A stretch of 64,000 nt of DNA, taken from Serratia rhizosphaerae. GTDB lineage: Bacteria > Pseudomonadota > Gammaproteobacteria > Enterobacterales > Enterobacteriaceae. The translations under genes and the position numbers were made by a program. Below, one piece after another: positions 44,679 to 53,839 of the stretch (positions within the stretch are counted from its first letter, which is position 1; every line of letters starts with the position of its first letter). The notes under the pieces are model-generated. The model saw nothing but the letters and a program-made list of their open reading frames with translations, was not told where the DNA came from and searched no databases. Location: the NCBI RefSeq assembly GCF_009817885.1, contig NZ_CP041764.1, positions 868,001 through 932,000 of the forward strand, written 5' to 3'.

Positions 44679-46574
44679 ATGAAAATAGAACGTAACCCTT
44701 TTCGCGACTATTCGGCTGAATCAGCCCTGTTTGTACGCCGCGCCCTAGTGGCGTTTTTGGTCATTCTGGTGCTGAGCTGCATCCTGATTGCCAATATGTA
44801 TAATTTACAAATTGTCCGCTTTGAGGATTACCGCACCCGCTCTAACGAAAACCGCATCAAACTGGTGCCCATCCCGCCCAGCCGCGGCATTATTTACGAT
44901 CGCAACGGTACGCCGCTGGCGCTCAACCGCACCATCTATCAGCTTGAGCTGATGCCGGAAAAAGTCGATAACCTGGAGGCCACGCTGCAGGCGCTGCGCC
45001 CGGTGGTCGATCTGACCGATGACGATATCGCCAACTTTAGAAAAGAGCGTAAGCGCTCGCGCCGCTTCGTCTCTATCCCGGTGAAAACCGCGCTGACCGA
45101 AGTGCAGGTCGCACGCTTTGCCGTCAACCAGTTCCGTTTCCCCGGCGTTGAAGTCAAAGGCTACCAGCGCCGTTACTACCCTTACGGTTCGGCCCTGACC
45201 CACGTTATCGGTTATGTATCGAAAATCAACGACCGCGACGTCGCGCGCCTGAACAAAGAAGAAAAGCTGGCCAACTATGCCGCCACCCACGATATCGGCA
45301 AGCTGGGCATCGAACGCTATTATGAAGATACGCTGCACGGTAAAACCGGCTATGAAGAGGTCGAGGTCAATAACCGCGGCCGGGTGATCCGCCAGTTGCA
45401 TGAACAGCAGCCTTCCGCCGGCCAGGATATTTACCTGACGCTGGATCTCAACCTGCAGCGCTATATCGAACAACTGCTGGTCGGCAGCCGCGCCGCCGTG
45501 GTGGTCAGCGACCCGCGTACCGGCGCAATTCTGGCGATGGTGTCCAACCCAAGCTACGACCCGAACATGTTTGTCGACGGCATTTCCAATAAAGAGTATC
45601 AGGGTTTACTGAATGACCCGAACCGGCCGCTGATCAACCGCGCCACGCAGGGCGTCTATCCGCCGGCTTCGACGGTAAAACCCTATATCGCCGTATCGGC
45701 ACTGAGCGCCGGCGTCGTCACCAAAAACACCATTGTGTTCGATCCCGGCTGGTGGCAGCTTCCCGGTTCGGAAAAACGCTACCGCGACTGGAAAAAGTGG
45801 GGGCACGGCCGTCTGAACGTCACCAAGGCGCTGGAAGAGTCCGCCGATACCTATTTCTATCAGGTGGCTTATGATATGGGCATTGACCGCCTGTCCAGCT
45901 GGCTGACAAAATTCGGCTACGGCCAATATACTGGCGTCGATCTGTCCGAAGAGCGCTCCGGCCTGATGCCGACCCGCGAATGGAAACTCAAACGCTATAA
46001 AAAACCATGGTATCAGGGCGACACCATCCCGGTAGGCATTGGTCAGGGGTACTGGACCGCAACGCCGCTGCAGATGTCAAAGGCGCTGAATATCCTGATC
46101 AACGACGGAGTAATAAAAACGCCGCACCTGCTGCACAGTAAAAAAATAAATGGTTCACTGGTGCCTTTCCGTCAGGAAGCTCAGGCACCAATCGGAGATA
46201 TCCACTCCGGCTTCTGGGAAATTGCCAAAGACGGTATGTACGGGGTCGCCAATCGCGCCAACGGCACGGCGCGCAAGTTTTTTGCCGGCACCCCCTATAA
46301 AGCCGCGGCGAAATCGGGTACCGCACAGGTATTCGGTTACGAAACCTATAACGCCCACAAACTTGCGGAACATCTGCGCGACCATAAGCTGATGACCGCG
46401 TTCGCCCCTTATGACAACCCGACGGTGTCGGTGGCGATCATCCTGGAAAACGGCGGCGCCGGCCCGGCGGTCGGCACCATAACCCGCCAGATCCTCGATC
46501 ATATCCTGCTGGGTGACAACAATACGCAATTACCGGACACGCCGCCGGCGGCGCCCGGCTCAGAAGGTGACTAA
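44679..46574 (+). CDS. mrdA: Penicillin-binding protein 2 (peptidoglycan DD-transpeptidase)
   Basis: PBP2 is the elongasome transpeptidase that works with RodA to keep rod shape. One N-terminal membrane anchor (FLVILVLSCILIANMYNL) precedes a dimerisation domain and the transpeptidase domain. The catalytic serine is S331 in ASTVKP, the SxN-type motif is ESADTYF, and the third motif is KSGTAQ. The length is 631 residues. It is directly followed by mrdB. Confidence 0.97.
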   Translation: MKIERNPFRDYSAESALFVRRALVAFLVILVLSCILIANMYNLQIVRFEDYRTRSNENRIKLVPIPPSRGIIYDRNGTPLALNRTIYQLELMPEKVDNLEATLQALRPVVDLTDDDIANFRKERKRSRRFVSIPVKTALTEVQVARFAVNQFRFPGVEVKGYQRRYYPYGSALTHVIGYVSKINDRDVARLNKEEKLANYAATHDIGKLGIERYYEDTLHGKTGYEEVEVNNRGRVIRQLHEQQPSAGQDIYLTLDLNLQRYIEQLLVGSRAAVVVSDPRTGAILAMVSNPSYDPNMFVDGISNKEYQGLLNDPNRPLINRATQGVYPPASTVKPYIAVSALSAGVVTKNTIVFDPGWWQLPGSEKRYRDWKKWGHGRLNVTKALEESADTYFYQVAYDMGIDRLSSWLTKFGYGQYTGVDLSEERSGLMPTREWKLKRYKKPWYQGDTIPVGIGQGYWTATPLQMSKALNILINDGVIKTPHLLHSKKINGSLVPFRQEAQAPIGDIHSGFWEIAKDGMYGVANRANGTARKFFAGTPYKAAAKSGTAQVFGYETYNAHKLAEHLRDHKLMTAFAPYDNPTVSVAIILENGGAGPAVGTITRQILDHILLGDNNTQLPDTPPAAPGSEGD

Positions 46575-46580
46575 CAGACC

Positions 46581-47693
46581 ATGACCGAAAGCCAAAAAAA
46601 GGGCTCGATCTGGACCAAGATCCATATAGACCCGACGTTTCTGCTGCTGATTCTCGCCCTGCTGGTGTACAGCGCCTTCGTGATGTGGAGCGCCAGCGGC
46701 CAGGATCTCGGCATGATGGAGCGCAAGATCGGCCAAATCGTGATGGGGCTGATCGTGATGGCCGTGATGGCACAAATCCCGCCGCGCGTCTATGAAAGCT
46801 GGGCGCCCTATCTGTATATCTTCTGCGTCATCCTGCTGATACTGGTCGACGCCTTCGGCCAGATCAGTAAAGGCGCACAGCGCTGGCTTGATCTGGGCTT
46901 TGTGCGTTTTCAGCCGTCGGAAATTGCCAAGATCGCCGTGCCGCTGATGGTGGCGCGCTTTATGAACCGCGACGTCTGCCCGCCGTCGCTGAAAAATACC
47001 GGCATTGCGCTGGTGCTGATCTTCCTGCCGACCCTACTGGTCGCCGCACAACCCGATCTGGGCACCTCAATTCTGATCGCCGCATCCGGCCTGTTTGTAC
47101 TGTTCCTCTCCGGCATGAGCTGGAAGCTGATCGCCATCGCCGCGCTGCTGCTGGCGGCGTTTATTCCAATTTTATGGTTCTTCCTGATGCACGGCTATCA
47201 GCGCGACCGCGTGATGATGTTGCTCGATCCGGAAAGCGATCCGCTGGGGGCGGGCTACCACATTATTCAGTCGAAAATCGCTATCGGCTCCGGCGGCCTG
47301 TCCGGCAAAGGCTGGCTGCACGGCACCCAGTCGCAGCTTGAGTTCCTGCCGGAGCGCCATACCGACTTTATCTTCGCGGTGCTGGCCGAGGAACTGGGGC
47401 TGGTCGGCGTGCTGGTGCTGCTGGCGCTGTACCTGCTGGTGATTATCCGCGGCCTGATGATCGCCGCCAAAGCCCAGACCACCTTCGGCCGGGTGATGGT
47501 CGGCGGTCTGATGCTGATTTTGTTCGTTTATGTATTTGTTAACATTGGCATGGTGAGTGGAATTTTACCGGTAGTTGGCGTACCTTTGCCTCTGGTCAGT
47601 TACGGCGGATCGGCGCTGATCGTACTTATGGCTGGGTTCGGCATCATCATGTCGATTCACACGCACCGTAAAATGCTGTCTAAGAGTTTATAA
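46581..47693 (+). CDS. mrdB: Peptidoglycan glycosyltransferase RodA
   Basis: RodA is the SEDS-family lipid II polymerase paired with PBP2. It has about ten hydrophobic segments, and the SEDS signature blocks KGAQRWLDLGFVRFQPSEIAK, QPDLGTS and GVPLPLVSYGGSAL are present. The 370-residue length is typical. It lies six bases after mrdA and ten bases before rlpA. Confidence 0.97.
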   Translation: MTESQKKGSIWTKIHIDPTFLLLILALLVYSAFVMWSASGQDLGMMERKIGQIVMGLIVMAVMAQIPPRVYESWAPYLYIFCVILLILVDAFGQISKGAQRWLDLGFVRFQPSEIAKIAVPLMVARFMNRDVCPPSLKNTGIALVLIFLPTLLVAAQPDLGTSILIAASGLFVLFLSGMSWKLIAIAALLLAAFIPILWFFLMHGYQRDRVMMLLDPESDPLGAGYHIIQSKIAIGSGGLSGKGWLHGTQSQLEFLPERHTDFIFAVLAEELGLVGVLVLLALYLLVIIRGLMIAAKAQTTFGRVMVGGLMLILFVYVFVNIGMVSGILPVVGVPLPLVSYGGSALIVLMAGFGIIMSIHTHRKMLSKSL

Positions 47694-47703
47694 GAGGTGA
47701 GTA

Positions 47704-48768
47704 ATGCGTAAGGAATGGCTTTGGATCGGCGCAGCAGCGGTATTACTTTCCGCCTGTGCCACCACTGATGAGCAACAGGCGCCGCCCGCCGCGCCCTATA
47801 ACGGCCCGGTGGTCGAGATCAGCGGCGTGGAGCCTCATTATGAACCTTATAACCCGGGCACGCTGCAGGATTATAAAGTGAACGGCGACAGCTACCGCAT
47901 CGTTAAAAACCCGCAGAATTTCTCACAGACCGGGCTGGCAAGCTGGTACGGCGAAGAGTCCAGCGGCAACCGCACCGCCATCGGCGAAACGTTCGATCCC
48001 TATGCCCTGAGCGCGGCGCACCCGACGCTGCCGCTCCCAAGCTACGTGCGCGTCACCAACCTGGCCAACGGCCGTCAGCTGGTGGTGCGCGTCAACGATC
48101 GCGGCCCTTACGTGAAAGGGCGCATTATCGACCTGTCGAAAGCCGCCGCCGACCGCCTGAATCTGTCGAATAATACGCGGGTGAAAGTTGATTTTATCAA
48201 CGTCGCTCCGGACGGTACGCTGAGCGGGCCAGGCACCGTCGGCACTACCGTCGCCAAACAGAGCTATGCCCTGCCCGCACGGCCGAATCTGAGCAGCGGC
48301 GCCATGGGCACCCCGGTGCAACAAGACGCGCCGGGGCTCAATAACAATGACGTTCGCGCCATTGATAACAGCAGCCTGACCAACGGCCAGGCCAGCGCCG
48401 AACCAGGCAGCAACGGTGGTCTGACCGGTGCGACGCCTGACAGCGTCCAGGCCGGCAGTAGCGTCGCAGCGTCCTCGTCAGCACCGGTAGCCGCTGCAGC
48501 AGCCGCCACGACCGGCGCAGCAACCGCTGCTTCCGCGTCAACCGCTGGCTATGTTGTTCAGGTCGCCGCGTTAAGCGACGCCGCACGCGCACAGGCATGG
48601 CAACAGAAACTCAGCCAACAGTTCGGCGTGCCGGGCAGCGTATCCGCCAACGGCGCCGTACACCGCGTGCAGCTCGGCCCGTTCAGCGATCGCCAGCAGG
48701 CGCTGGCGCTACAGCAGCGGCTGGTCTCGGAAGCAAAACAACAGTCATTTGTCACCGCCGCACCTTAA
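47704..48768 (+). CDS. rlpA: Septal-ring lytic transglycosylase RlpA-type lipoprotein
   Basis: RlpA is an outer-membrane lipoprotein that binds denuded glycan at the septum; in some species it is a lytic transglycosylase. The lipobox LLSAC gives an acylated Cys near residue 18, a double-psi beta-barrel contains ASWYGEESSGNRTAIGE and VRVNDRGPYVKGRIIDLS, an Ala/Ser-rich linker follows, and a C-terminal SPOR domain (about residues 280-354, YVVQVAALSD) is present. It is in the mrdA-mrdB-rlpA-dacA group as in E. coli. Confidence 0.95.
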   Translation: MRKEWLWIGAAAVLLSACATTDEQQAPPAAPYNGPVVEISGVEPHYEPYNPGTLQDYKVNGDSYRIVKNPQNFSQTGLASWYGEESSGNRTAIGETFDPYALSAAHPTLPLPSYVRVTNLANGRQLVVRVNDRGPYVKGRIIDLSKAAADRLNLSNNTRVKVDFINVAPDGTLSGPGTVGTTVAKQSYALPARPNLSSGAMGTPVQQDAPGLNNNDVRAIDNSSLTNGQASAEPGSNGGLTGATPDSVQAGSSVAASSSAPVAAAAAATTGAATAASASTAGYVVQVAALSDAARAQAWQQKLSQQFGVPGSVSANGAVHRVQLGPFSDRQQALALQQRLVSEAKQQSFVTAAP

Positions 48769-48941
48769 GCGTGGCATCCGGCAGGCTCGCACCGAACGGC
48801 CGTTTTAGCGGAAACATTTTCTTGCAGCTAAGAATGTAAAAACCGTGATCGGTCAGAGGATTGGCTAATGCCTGCCGAGATCCCATCTGCTATAGTGAGG
48901 CACGTTTTTAACTTACTTTCACGGATGTTGTAGTCCAGATC

Positions 48942-50153
48942 ATGAAACATGTAACCTCTTTTCGCTTAATCAAGGGCATCGCGCTCAGCACCGTTATCGC
49001 CATGGGCGCCGCCAGCAGCGCGCAGGCCGAAGACGCTAATCTTAAAACCATGATCCCGGGTGTTCCGCAAATTGACGCGGAATCTTACATCCTGATTGAT
49101 TACAACTCCGGTAAGGTTCTGGCGGAATCCAATGCGGATGCGCGTCGCGACCCAGCCAGCCTGACTAAAATGATGACCAGCTACGTCATCGGCCAGGCGC
49201 TGAAAGCCGGTAAGATCGGCCAGGACGATCTGGTCACCGTCGGGCAAGACGCCTGGGCGACCGGCAACCCGGTGTTCAAAGGCTCTTCACTGATGTTCCT
49301 GAAGCCGGGCGATCGCGTACCGGTCTCCAAACTGACGCGCGGCATCAATCTGCAGTCCGGTAACGACGCCTGCGTGGCGATGGCCGACTACGTGGCGGGC
49401 AGCCAGGATTCGTTCGTCAATCTGATGAACAACTACGTCCAGCAACTGGGCCTGAAAAACACCCACTTCAAGACCGTACACGGTCTGGATGCCGACGGGC
49501 AGTTCAGCTCCGCGCGCGATATGGCGCTGATCGGCCAGGCGCTGATCCGCGACGTGCCGGACGAGTACGCCATCTATAAAGAAAAAGAGTTCACCTTTAA
49601 TAACATCCGCCAGGTCAACCGTAACGGCCTGCTGTGGGATAAAAGCCTGAACGTCGACGGCATCAAAACCGGCCACACCAACGCCGCAGGCTACAACCTG
49701 GTGGCCTCCGCCACCGAAGGCCAGATGCGTCTGATCTCCGCCGTGCTGGGCGGTCACACCTATAAAGGCCGTGAAACCGAAAGTAAAAAGCTGCTGACCT
49801 GGGGCTTCCGCTTCTTTGAAACTGTCGCACCGCTGAAGGCAGGTAAAGAGTTCGCCTCTGAGCCGGTATGGTTCGGCGACGCCGACCGCGTTGAGCTGGG
49901 CGTCGACAAAGACGTTTACCTGACCATTCCGCGCGGCCGGATGAAAGATCTGAAAGCCAGCTACGTGCTCAACACGCCGGAAATCCACGCGCCGCTGACC
50001 AAAAATCAGGTCGTCGGCAGCATCAACTTCCAGTTGGACGGTAAAACCATCGACCAGCGTCCGCTGGTGGTGCTGAATGAAGTGAAAGAAGGCGGCATCT
50101 TCGGTCGTCTGGTGGACTACATCAAGCTGATGTTCCATCACTGGTTCGGCTAA
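48942..50153 (+). CDS. dacA: D-alanyl-D-alanine carboxypeptidase PBP5
   Basis: DacA trims the terminal D-Ala of peptidoglycan pentapeptides in the periplasm. A signal peptide (to SSAQA) is followed by the penicilloyl-serine transferase domain: S73-L-T-K, SGN in LQSGNDACVA, and KTG in DGIKTGHTN. The C-terminal beta domain and an amphipathic membrane-anchoring helix (GRLVDYIKLMFHHWFG) complete the 403 residues. A terminator separates it from ybeD. Confidence 0.97.
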   Translation: MKHVTSFRLIKGIALSTVIAMGAASSAQAEDANLKTMIPGVPQIDAESYILIDYNSGKVLAESNADARRDPASLTKMMTSYVIGQALKAGKIGQDDLVTVGQDAWATGNPVFKGSSLMFLKPGDRVPVSKLTRGINLQSGNDACVAMADYVAGSQDSFVNLMNNYVQQLGLKNTHFKTVHGLDADGQFSSARDMALIGQALIRDVPDEYAIYKEKEFTFNNIRQVNRNGLLWDKSLNVDGIKTGHTNAAGYNLVASATEGQMRLISAVLGGHTYKGRETESKKLLTWGFRFFETVAPLKAGKEFASEPVWFGDADRVELGVDKDVYLTIPRGRMKDLKASYVLNTPEIHAPLTKNQVVGSINFQLDGKTIDQRPLVVLNEVKEGGIFGRLVDYIKLMFHHWFG

Positions 50154-50196
50154 CGCTTGAAACCGGCAAAAACGCCCCCATATGGTAAATAACACT

Positions 50197-50225
50197 AACT
50201 CCCGCTCCGGCGGGAGTTATAATTT
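50197..50225 (+). terminator. Terminator between dacA and ybeD
   Basis: AACTCCCGC/GCGGGAGTT (50197-50205 and 50210-50218) with loop TCCG is followed by ATAATTT. TATAAT at 50218-50223 could also serve as a -10 for ybeD. Confidence 0.7.
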
Positions 50226-50255
50226 AGAAAAGATGTCACGCTGGAGCGCCCGCAC

Positions 50256-50522
50256 ATGCAAAAAACGAAACTGAACGAACTGCTCGAATTCCCTTGCTCA
50301 TTTACTTACAAGGTGATGGGGCTGGCACAGCCTGAGCTGGTTGACCAGGTAGTTGAAGTGGTGCAGCGCCACGCGCCCGGTGATTATAATCCGCAGATTA
50401 AACCGAGCAGCAAAGGTAACTACCACTCCGTCTCCATTACCATCAACGCCACCCATATCGACCAGGTGGAGAAGCTGTATGAAGAGCTGGGCAACATTGA
50501 AATTGTCCGTATGGTGCTGTAA
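50256..50522 (+). CDS. ybeD: DUF493 protein YbeD
   Basis: An 88-residue soluble protein of the YbeD/DUF493 family with an ACT-like fold (ELLEFPCSFTYKVMG, SSKGNYHSVSITINATH). The function is not established; the position between dacA and lipB is conserved in enterobacteria, and a link to lipoate metabolism has been suggested only from context. Confidence 0.94.
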   Translation: MQKTKLNELLEFPCSFTYKVMGLAQPELVDQVVEVVQRHAPGDYNPQIKPSSKGNYHSVSITINATHIDQVEKLYEELGNIEIVRMVL

Positions 50523-50546
50523 TCACCACATACACTACGACTGACC

Positions 50547-50577
50547 AACCCGGGTCCGACGCCAGTCCGCCCGGGTT
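50547..50577 (+). terminator. Stem-loop between ybeD and lipB
   Basis: AACCCGGG/CCCGGGTT spaced by 15 bases lies about 25 bases after ybeD. No T-run follows, so it may be an attenuator or a weak terminator. Confidence 0.4.
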
Positions 50578-50656
50578 GCGCATTTCTGGAGCGCTAAACG
50601 CTGGTCGCCGGCCGGAGCGCCCGATATAATGGCCGCACCACTTCCGTAACCTGACG

Positions 50657-51322
50657 ATGCCCGTGCAACACGATAAGATCATAGTCCGTCAGCTGGGGCT
50701 ACAGCCCTATGAGCCAGTCTCTCAGGCCATGCACAACTTCACCGATCGCCGCAGCGAAAACACCACGGACGAACTGTGGCTGGTACAGCACTCCCCGGTA
50801 TTCACCCAAGGCCAGGCCGGCAAAGCGGAACACGTGCTGATGCCCGGCGATATCCCGGTCATTCAAAGCGATCGCGGCGGCCAGGTCACCTATCATGGCC
50901 CCGGCCAGCAGGTGATGTACGTGATGGTCGATCTCAAGCGCAATAAAATTGGCGTGCGCCAACTGGTCAGCACGATTGAAGACACCGTCGTCCAGACCCT
51001 CACCCACTTTCATATTGATTCACGCGCGCGCCCTGACGCGCCCGGCGTATACGTCGGCGACCAGAAAATCTGCTCGCTGGGGTTGCGCATCCGCAAAGGC
51101 AGCTCCTTCCACGGTCTGGCGCTCAATGTGGCAATGGATCTTGGCCCGTTCCAGCGCATCAACCCCTGCGGTTACGCCGGCATGCAGATGACCCAGGTCA
51201 GCGCGCTGGCACCCGCTGTGTCACTGGAGGACGTGGCGCCGGTTCTGGTACAGGAGTTTGTTCGCCTGCTCGGCTATCAGCAGGTTGAAACGGGCAGTTG
51301 GACTTTAGATGATTATCTGTAG
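50657..51322 (+). CDS. lipB: Octanoyl-[acyl-carrier-protein]:protein N-octanoyltransferase
   Basis: LipB transfers octanoate from acyl-ACP to the lipoyl domains of target enzymes, supplying the substrate for LipA. The motifs SDRGGQVTYHGPGQ, ICSLGLRIRKGSSFHGLALN and the catalytic-cysteine loop INPCGYAGMQM are visible. The length is 221 residues. lipA follows 222 bases downstream with its own leader. Confidence 0.97.
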   Translation: MPVQHDKIIVRQLGLQPYEPVSQAMHNFTDRRSENTTDELWLVQHSPVFTQGQAGKAEHVLMPGDIPVIQSDRGGQVTYHGPGQQVMYVMVDLKRNKIGVRQLVSTIEDTVVQTLTHFHIDSRARPDAPGVYVGDQKICSLGLRIRKGSSFHGLALNVAMDLGPFQRINPCGYAGMQMTQVSALAPAVSLEDVAPVLVQEFVRLLGYQQVETGSWTLDDYL

Positions 51323-51544
51323 CTTTCCCTGACCGCACGGGATGCACCCGCTTAGCTACGGCAAAGCCGTAAGAACGCGTATAATGGTGCACACGCCCCA
51401 GCGCGATACAGGGGCTGAATGGATCGCGGTAAAAGTGGTATAGTATCGCCAAGTTTTTACCTACTTCTTACTACGGCTTTTTAATTTATTGATCTTAAAA
51501 GATAAAAACAAAAGTCGAGTTTCGTAACTGGAACCTGCACGACT

Positions 51545-52510
51545 ATGAGTAAACCAATTCAGATGGAACGCGGCGTCAAATACCGCGATGCAGACAAAAT
51601 GGCGCTGATCCCGGTCAAAACGGTGGTCACCGAACGGCAGGAGCTGTTACGTAAACCCGAGTGGATGAAAATCAAACTGCCCGCCGACTCAACGCGGATT
51701 CAGGGCATCAAAGCCGCAATGCGTAAGAATGGTCTGCATTCGGTCTGTGAAGAAGCCTCCTGCCCTAACCTGTCTGAATGTTTTAACCACGGTACCGCCA
51801 CCTTTATGATCCTCGGCGCTATCTGTACCCGTCGCTGCCCGTTCTGCGACGTAGCTCATGGCCGTCCTGTTGCACCCGACGCCAACGAACCGGAAAAACT
51901 GGCGCAAACCATCGCCGATATGGCGCTGCGCTATGTGGTGATCACCTCCGTTGACCGCGACGATCTGCGCGACGGCGGCGCCCAGCACTTTGCCGACTGT
52001 ATCAGCGCCATTCGCGCCAAAAATCCGGACATCAAAATCGAAACCCTGGTGCCGGACTTCCGCGGCCGCATGGATCGCGCGCTGGATATCCTGACGGCGA
52101 CGCCGCCGGACGTTTTCAATCACAATCTGGAAAACGTGCCGCGTGTTTACCGCCAGGTGCGCCCGGGCGCCAACTATGAGTGGTCACTGAAGCTGCTGGA
52201 GCGCTTTAAAGAAGCGCACCCGGATATTCCGACCAAGTCGGGCCTGATGGTCGGGCTGGGAGAAACCAACGCAGAAATCATTGAAGTGATGCGCGATTTG
52301 CGCCGTCACGGCGTCACCATGCTGACGCTGGGCCAATACCTGCAGCCAAGCCGCCACCACCTGCCGGTACAGCGCTACGTCAGCCCGGCGGAGTTTGAAG
52401 AGATGAAAGAAGAAGCGCTGGCGATGGGCTTTACCCATGCGGCGTGCGGTCCGTTTGTCCGCTCTTCTTATCACGCCGATCTGCAGGCGAAAGGTATGGA
52501 AGTCAAATAA
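51545..52510 (+). CDS. lipA: Lipoyl synthase
   Basis: LipA inserts two sulphurs into octanoyl groups and is a radical-SAM enzyme. The auxiliary cluster is bound by CEEASCPNLSEC, the radical-SAM cluster by CTRRCPFC, and the C-terminal serine ligand by PFVRSSYHA. The length of 321 residues is normal. It is ended by a strong bidirectional terminator shared with tatE. Confidence 0.98.
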   Translation: MSKPIQMERGVKYRDADKMALIPVKTVVTERQELLRKPEWMKIKLPADSTRIQGIKAAMRKNGLHSVCEEASCPNLSECFNHGTATFMILGAICTRRCPFCDVAHGRPVAPDANEPEKLAQTIADMALRYVVITSVDRDDLRDGGAQHFADCISAIRAKNPDIKIETLVPDFRGRMDRALDILTATPPDVFNHNLENVPRVYRQVRPGANYEWSLKLLERFKEAHPDIPTKSGLMVGLGETNAEIIEVMRDLRRHGVTMLTLGQYLQPSRHHLPVQRYVSPAEFEEMKEEALAMGFTHAACGPFVRSSYHADLQAKGMEVK

Positions 52511-52558
52511 CGCCGCTGCAGGGTAACGTTTTGTTACGCTTTAGCTGACTGACAGCGC

Positions 52559-52591
52559 AAAAAACGGATGCCCTGCGGCATCCGTTTTTTT
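52559..52591. terminator. Bidirectional terminator between lipA and tatE
   Basis: AACGGATGCC/GGCATCCGTT (52563-52572 and 52577-52586) with loop CTGC is flanked by six A residues on the left and seven T residues on the right. It serves both convergent genes. Confidence 0.92.
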
Positions 52592-52599
52592 ATGCGGTC

Positions 52600-52809
52600 T
52601 CAGACGTCTTTCTTCTCGACATTCTGCTGGCCTGCGGCGCTACTGTCCGCCGTATTCTGCACCGGCGGGGTATCGTCACCCACCGCTTTTTTAAAGCCCT
52701 TCAGCGCCGCGCCCAAGTCAGCGCCCAGCGTACGCAGTTTGCTGGTACCGAACAATAAGACGATCAACACCGCAATCACCAACAGTTTGGTAATACTGAT
52801 TCCTTCCAT
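52600..52809 (-). CDS. tatE: Twin-arginine translocase subunit TatE
   Basis: TatE is a TatA paralogue that forms part of the Tat export pore. The N-terminal membrane helix (ISITKLLVIAVLIVLLFGT) is followed by the hinge and amphipathic helix LRTLGADLGAALKGFKKA and a charged tail. The start at 52809 (MEGISITKL) follows AAGG at five bases; a GTG at 52815 would add two residues. The length is 69 residues. Confidence 0.94.
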   Translation of the reverse strand: MEGISITKLLVIAVLIVLLFGTSKLRTLGADLGAALKGFKKAVGDDTPPVQNTADSSAAGQQNVEKKDV

Positions 52810-53017
52810 ATTCACCTTCTTTAATACATATATGCCGCAGGACGCAGCGAAAGAGATAAACCTTGCCTGCGCTTAGTTATCCGCTTTCTGACAAATAAAA
52901 CAACGGCAAGCTGTAACAGAGTAAGATCGCCGATCGTCGGCGTAATTTGCCGCCGGGGCTACAAAACCGTCTGCGCAACGTGTAACATCGACACCATCGA
53001 TAGTTACAGTTTATCGA

Positions 53018-53085
53018 CCACGGAGATGACATTCCTCCAGCCCCGATAAGGGATAAACCGCCTGACCGGCTGATGATGTCTACGT
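53018..53085 (+). ncRNA. Fluoride riboswitch (crcB motif)
   Basis: The conserved blocks appear in order: GGAGATGACATTCCTCC (53022-53038), AACCGCC (53056-53062) and GGCTGATGATGTCTAC (53068-53083). GACAT in the first block pairs with ATGTC in the last, a compensated helix. A second stem, ACCTC/GAGGT, follows at 53087-53101 and could be the expression platform. The downstream gene crcB is a fluoride channel, as expected. The remaining part of the 52810-53165 gap holds the divergent promoters. Confidence 0.85.
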
Positions 53086-53165
53086 AACCTCAGAGCGAGG
53101 TGCGTAGCATTGCGCCCGTACCCTTCTGAGCATCCTACTCTTCTGTTTGAAAGGGCTTTCTGACC

Positions 53166-53549
53166 ATGTTGAATTCTTTACTGGCCGTATTTATCGGCGG
53201 CGGCTTAGGCAGCGTACTGCGCTGGAGCATCAGTCTGCGGCTCAATCCGCTGCACGCTGCAATTCCGCTGGGCACCCTGACCGTCAACCTGCTGGGTGGC
53301 TTTATTATCGGCCTGGCGATGGCGCTGATGGCCCGCGCCAGCGCTATCGATCCCACCTGGCGCCTGCTGCTGACGACCGGTTTCTGCGGCGGCCTGACCA
53401 CCTTTTCCACCTTCTCGCTGGAAGTGGTATCCCTGCTGCAGGACGGGCGTTTTTTGTGGGCGCTGACCAACGCCATGCTGAACCTGGCCGGCTCGCTGCT
53501 GATGACCCTGTTGGCGTACCTGCTGGTCGCCTGGATCACCGGGCAGTAA
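53166..53549 (+). CDS. crcB: Fluoride channel CrcB/Fluc
   Basis: CrcB is a dual-topology inner-membrane channel that exports fluoride. It is 127 residues long with four hydrophobic helices; GGGLGSVLRW, GTLTVNLLGGFIIG and TTGFCGGLTTFSTFSLE are the family blocks. Expression is probably switched on by the fluoride riboswitch about 80 bases upstream. Confidence 0.96.
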   Translation: MLNSLLAVFIGGGLGSVLRWSISLRLNPLHAAIPLGTLTVNLLGGFIIGLAMALMARASAIDPTWRLLLTTGFCGGLTTFSTFSLEVVSLLQDGRFLWALTNAMLNLAGSLLMTLLAYLLVAWITGQ

Positions 53550-53586
53550 CCCGCGCTTAATGTTTTCTTAATCTTGCATACGGATA

Positions 53587-53621
53587 ATCCTCATCCAGTG
53601 TTATAAAAACCGGATGAGGAT
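53587..53621 (+). repeat. Perfect 10-base inverted repeat covering the ribosome site of a small ORF
   Basis: ATCCTCATCC (53587-53596) and GGATGAGGAT (53612-53621) are exact complements with a 15-base loop. The right arm contains the GAGG ribosome site of the 31-codon ORF that begins at 53626, so an RNA hairpin would hide it. It could instead be a DNA operator. Confidence 0.6.
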
Positions 53622-53625
53622 CGCT

Positions 53626-53721
53626 ATGTGGAATATGCCGAAAACCGCCGCTGAATTTGCCGCCGCCGCGCTGTGCGTCGCCACGGTCGCCGCATTTATC
53701 CACCTTTATCTGTTCAGCTAA
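53626..53721 (+). CDS. Small single-pass membrane protein, 31 residues, unnamed
   Basis: The ORF reads MWNMPKTAAEF followed by a hydrophobic stretch of about 20 residues (AAAALCVATVAAFIHLYLF) and ends in Ser. A GAGG ribosome site lies six bases before the ATG. The composition fits a small inner-membrane protein. I do not recognise a family. A GC-rich stem-loop CGGGCCG/CGGCCCG (53723-53740) follows the stop, without a T-run. Confidence 0.5.
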   Translation: MWNMPKTAAEFAAAALCVATVAAFIHLYLFS

Positions 53722-53750
53722 ACGGGCCGCCGTCGGCCCGCGTAAAAACT

Positions 53751-53800
53751 TTCACAAATAATTCCGCCTGCGCTACAATTGAGAATGAACGTTCGCACTC
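53751..53800 (+). promoter_or_regulatory. Promoter with overlapping operator for the tetR-MFS operon
   Basis: TTCACA (53751-53756), a 17-base spacer and TACAAT (53774-53779) form a good sigma-70 promoter. Directly after the -10 lies a 20-base imperfect palindrome centred on GAACGTTC with GAG/CTC ends (53781-53800), ideally placed for repression by the TetR protein encoded 40 bases downstream. Confidence 0.65.
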
Positions 53801-53839
53801 AAACTGCGTTTCTTCCCTTGTCAGTGATAGGATTGGGAC

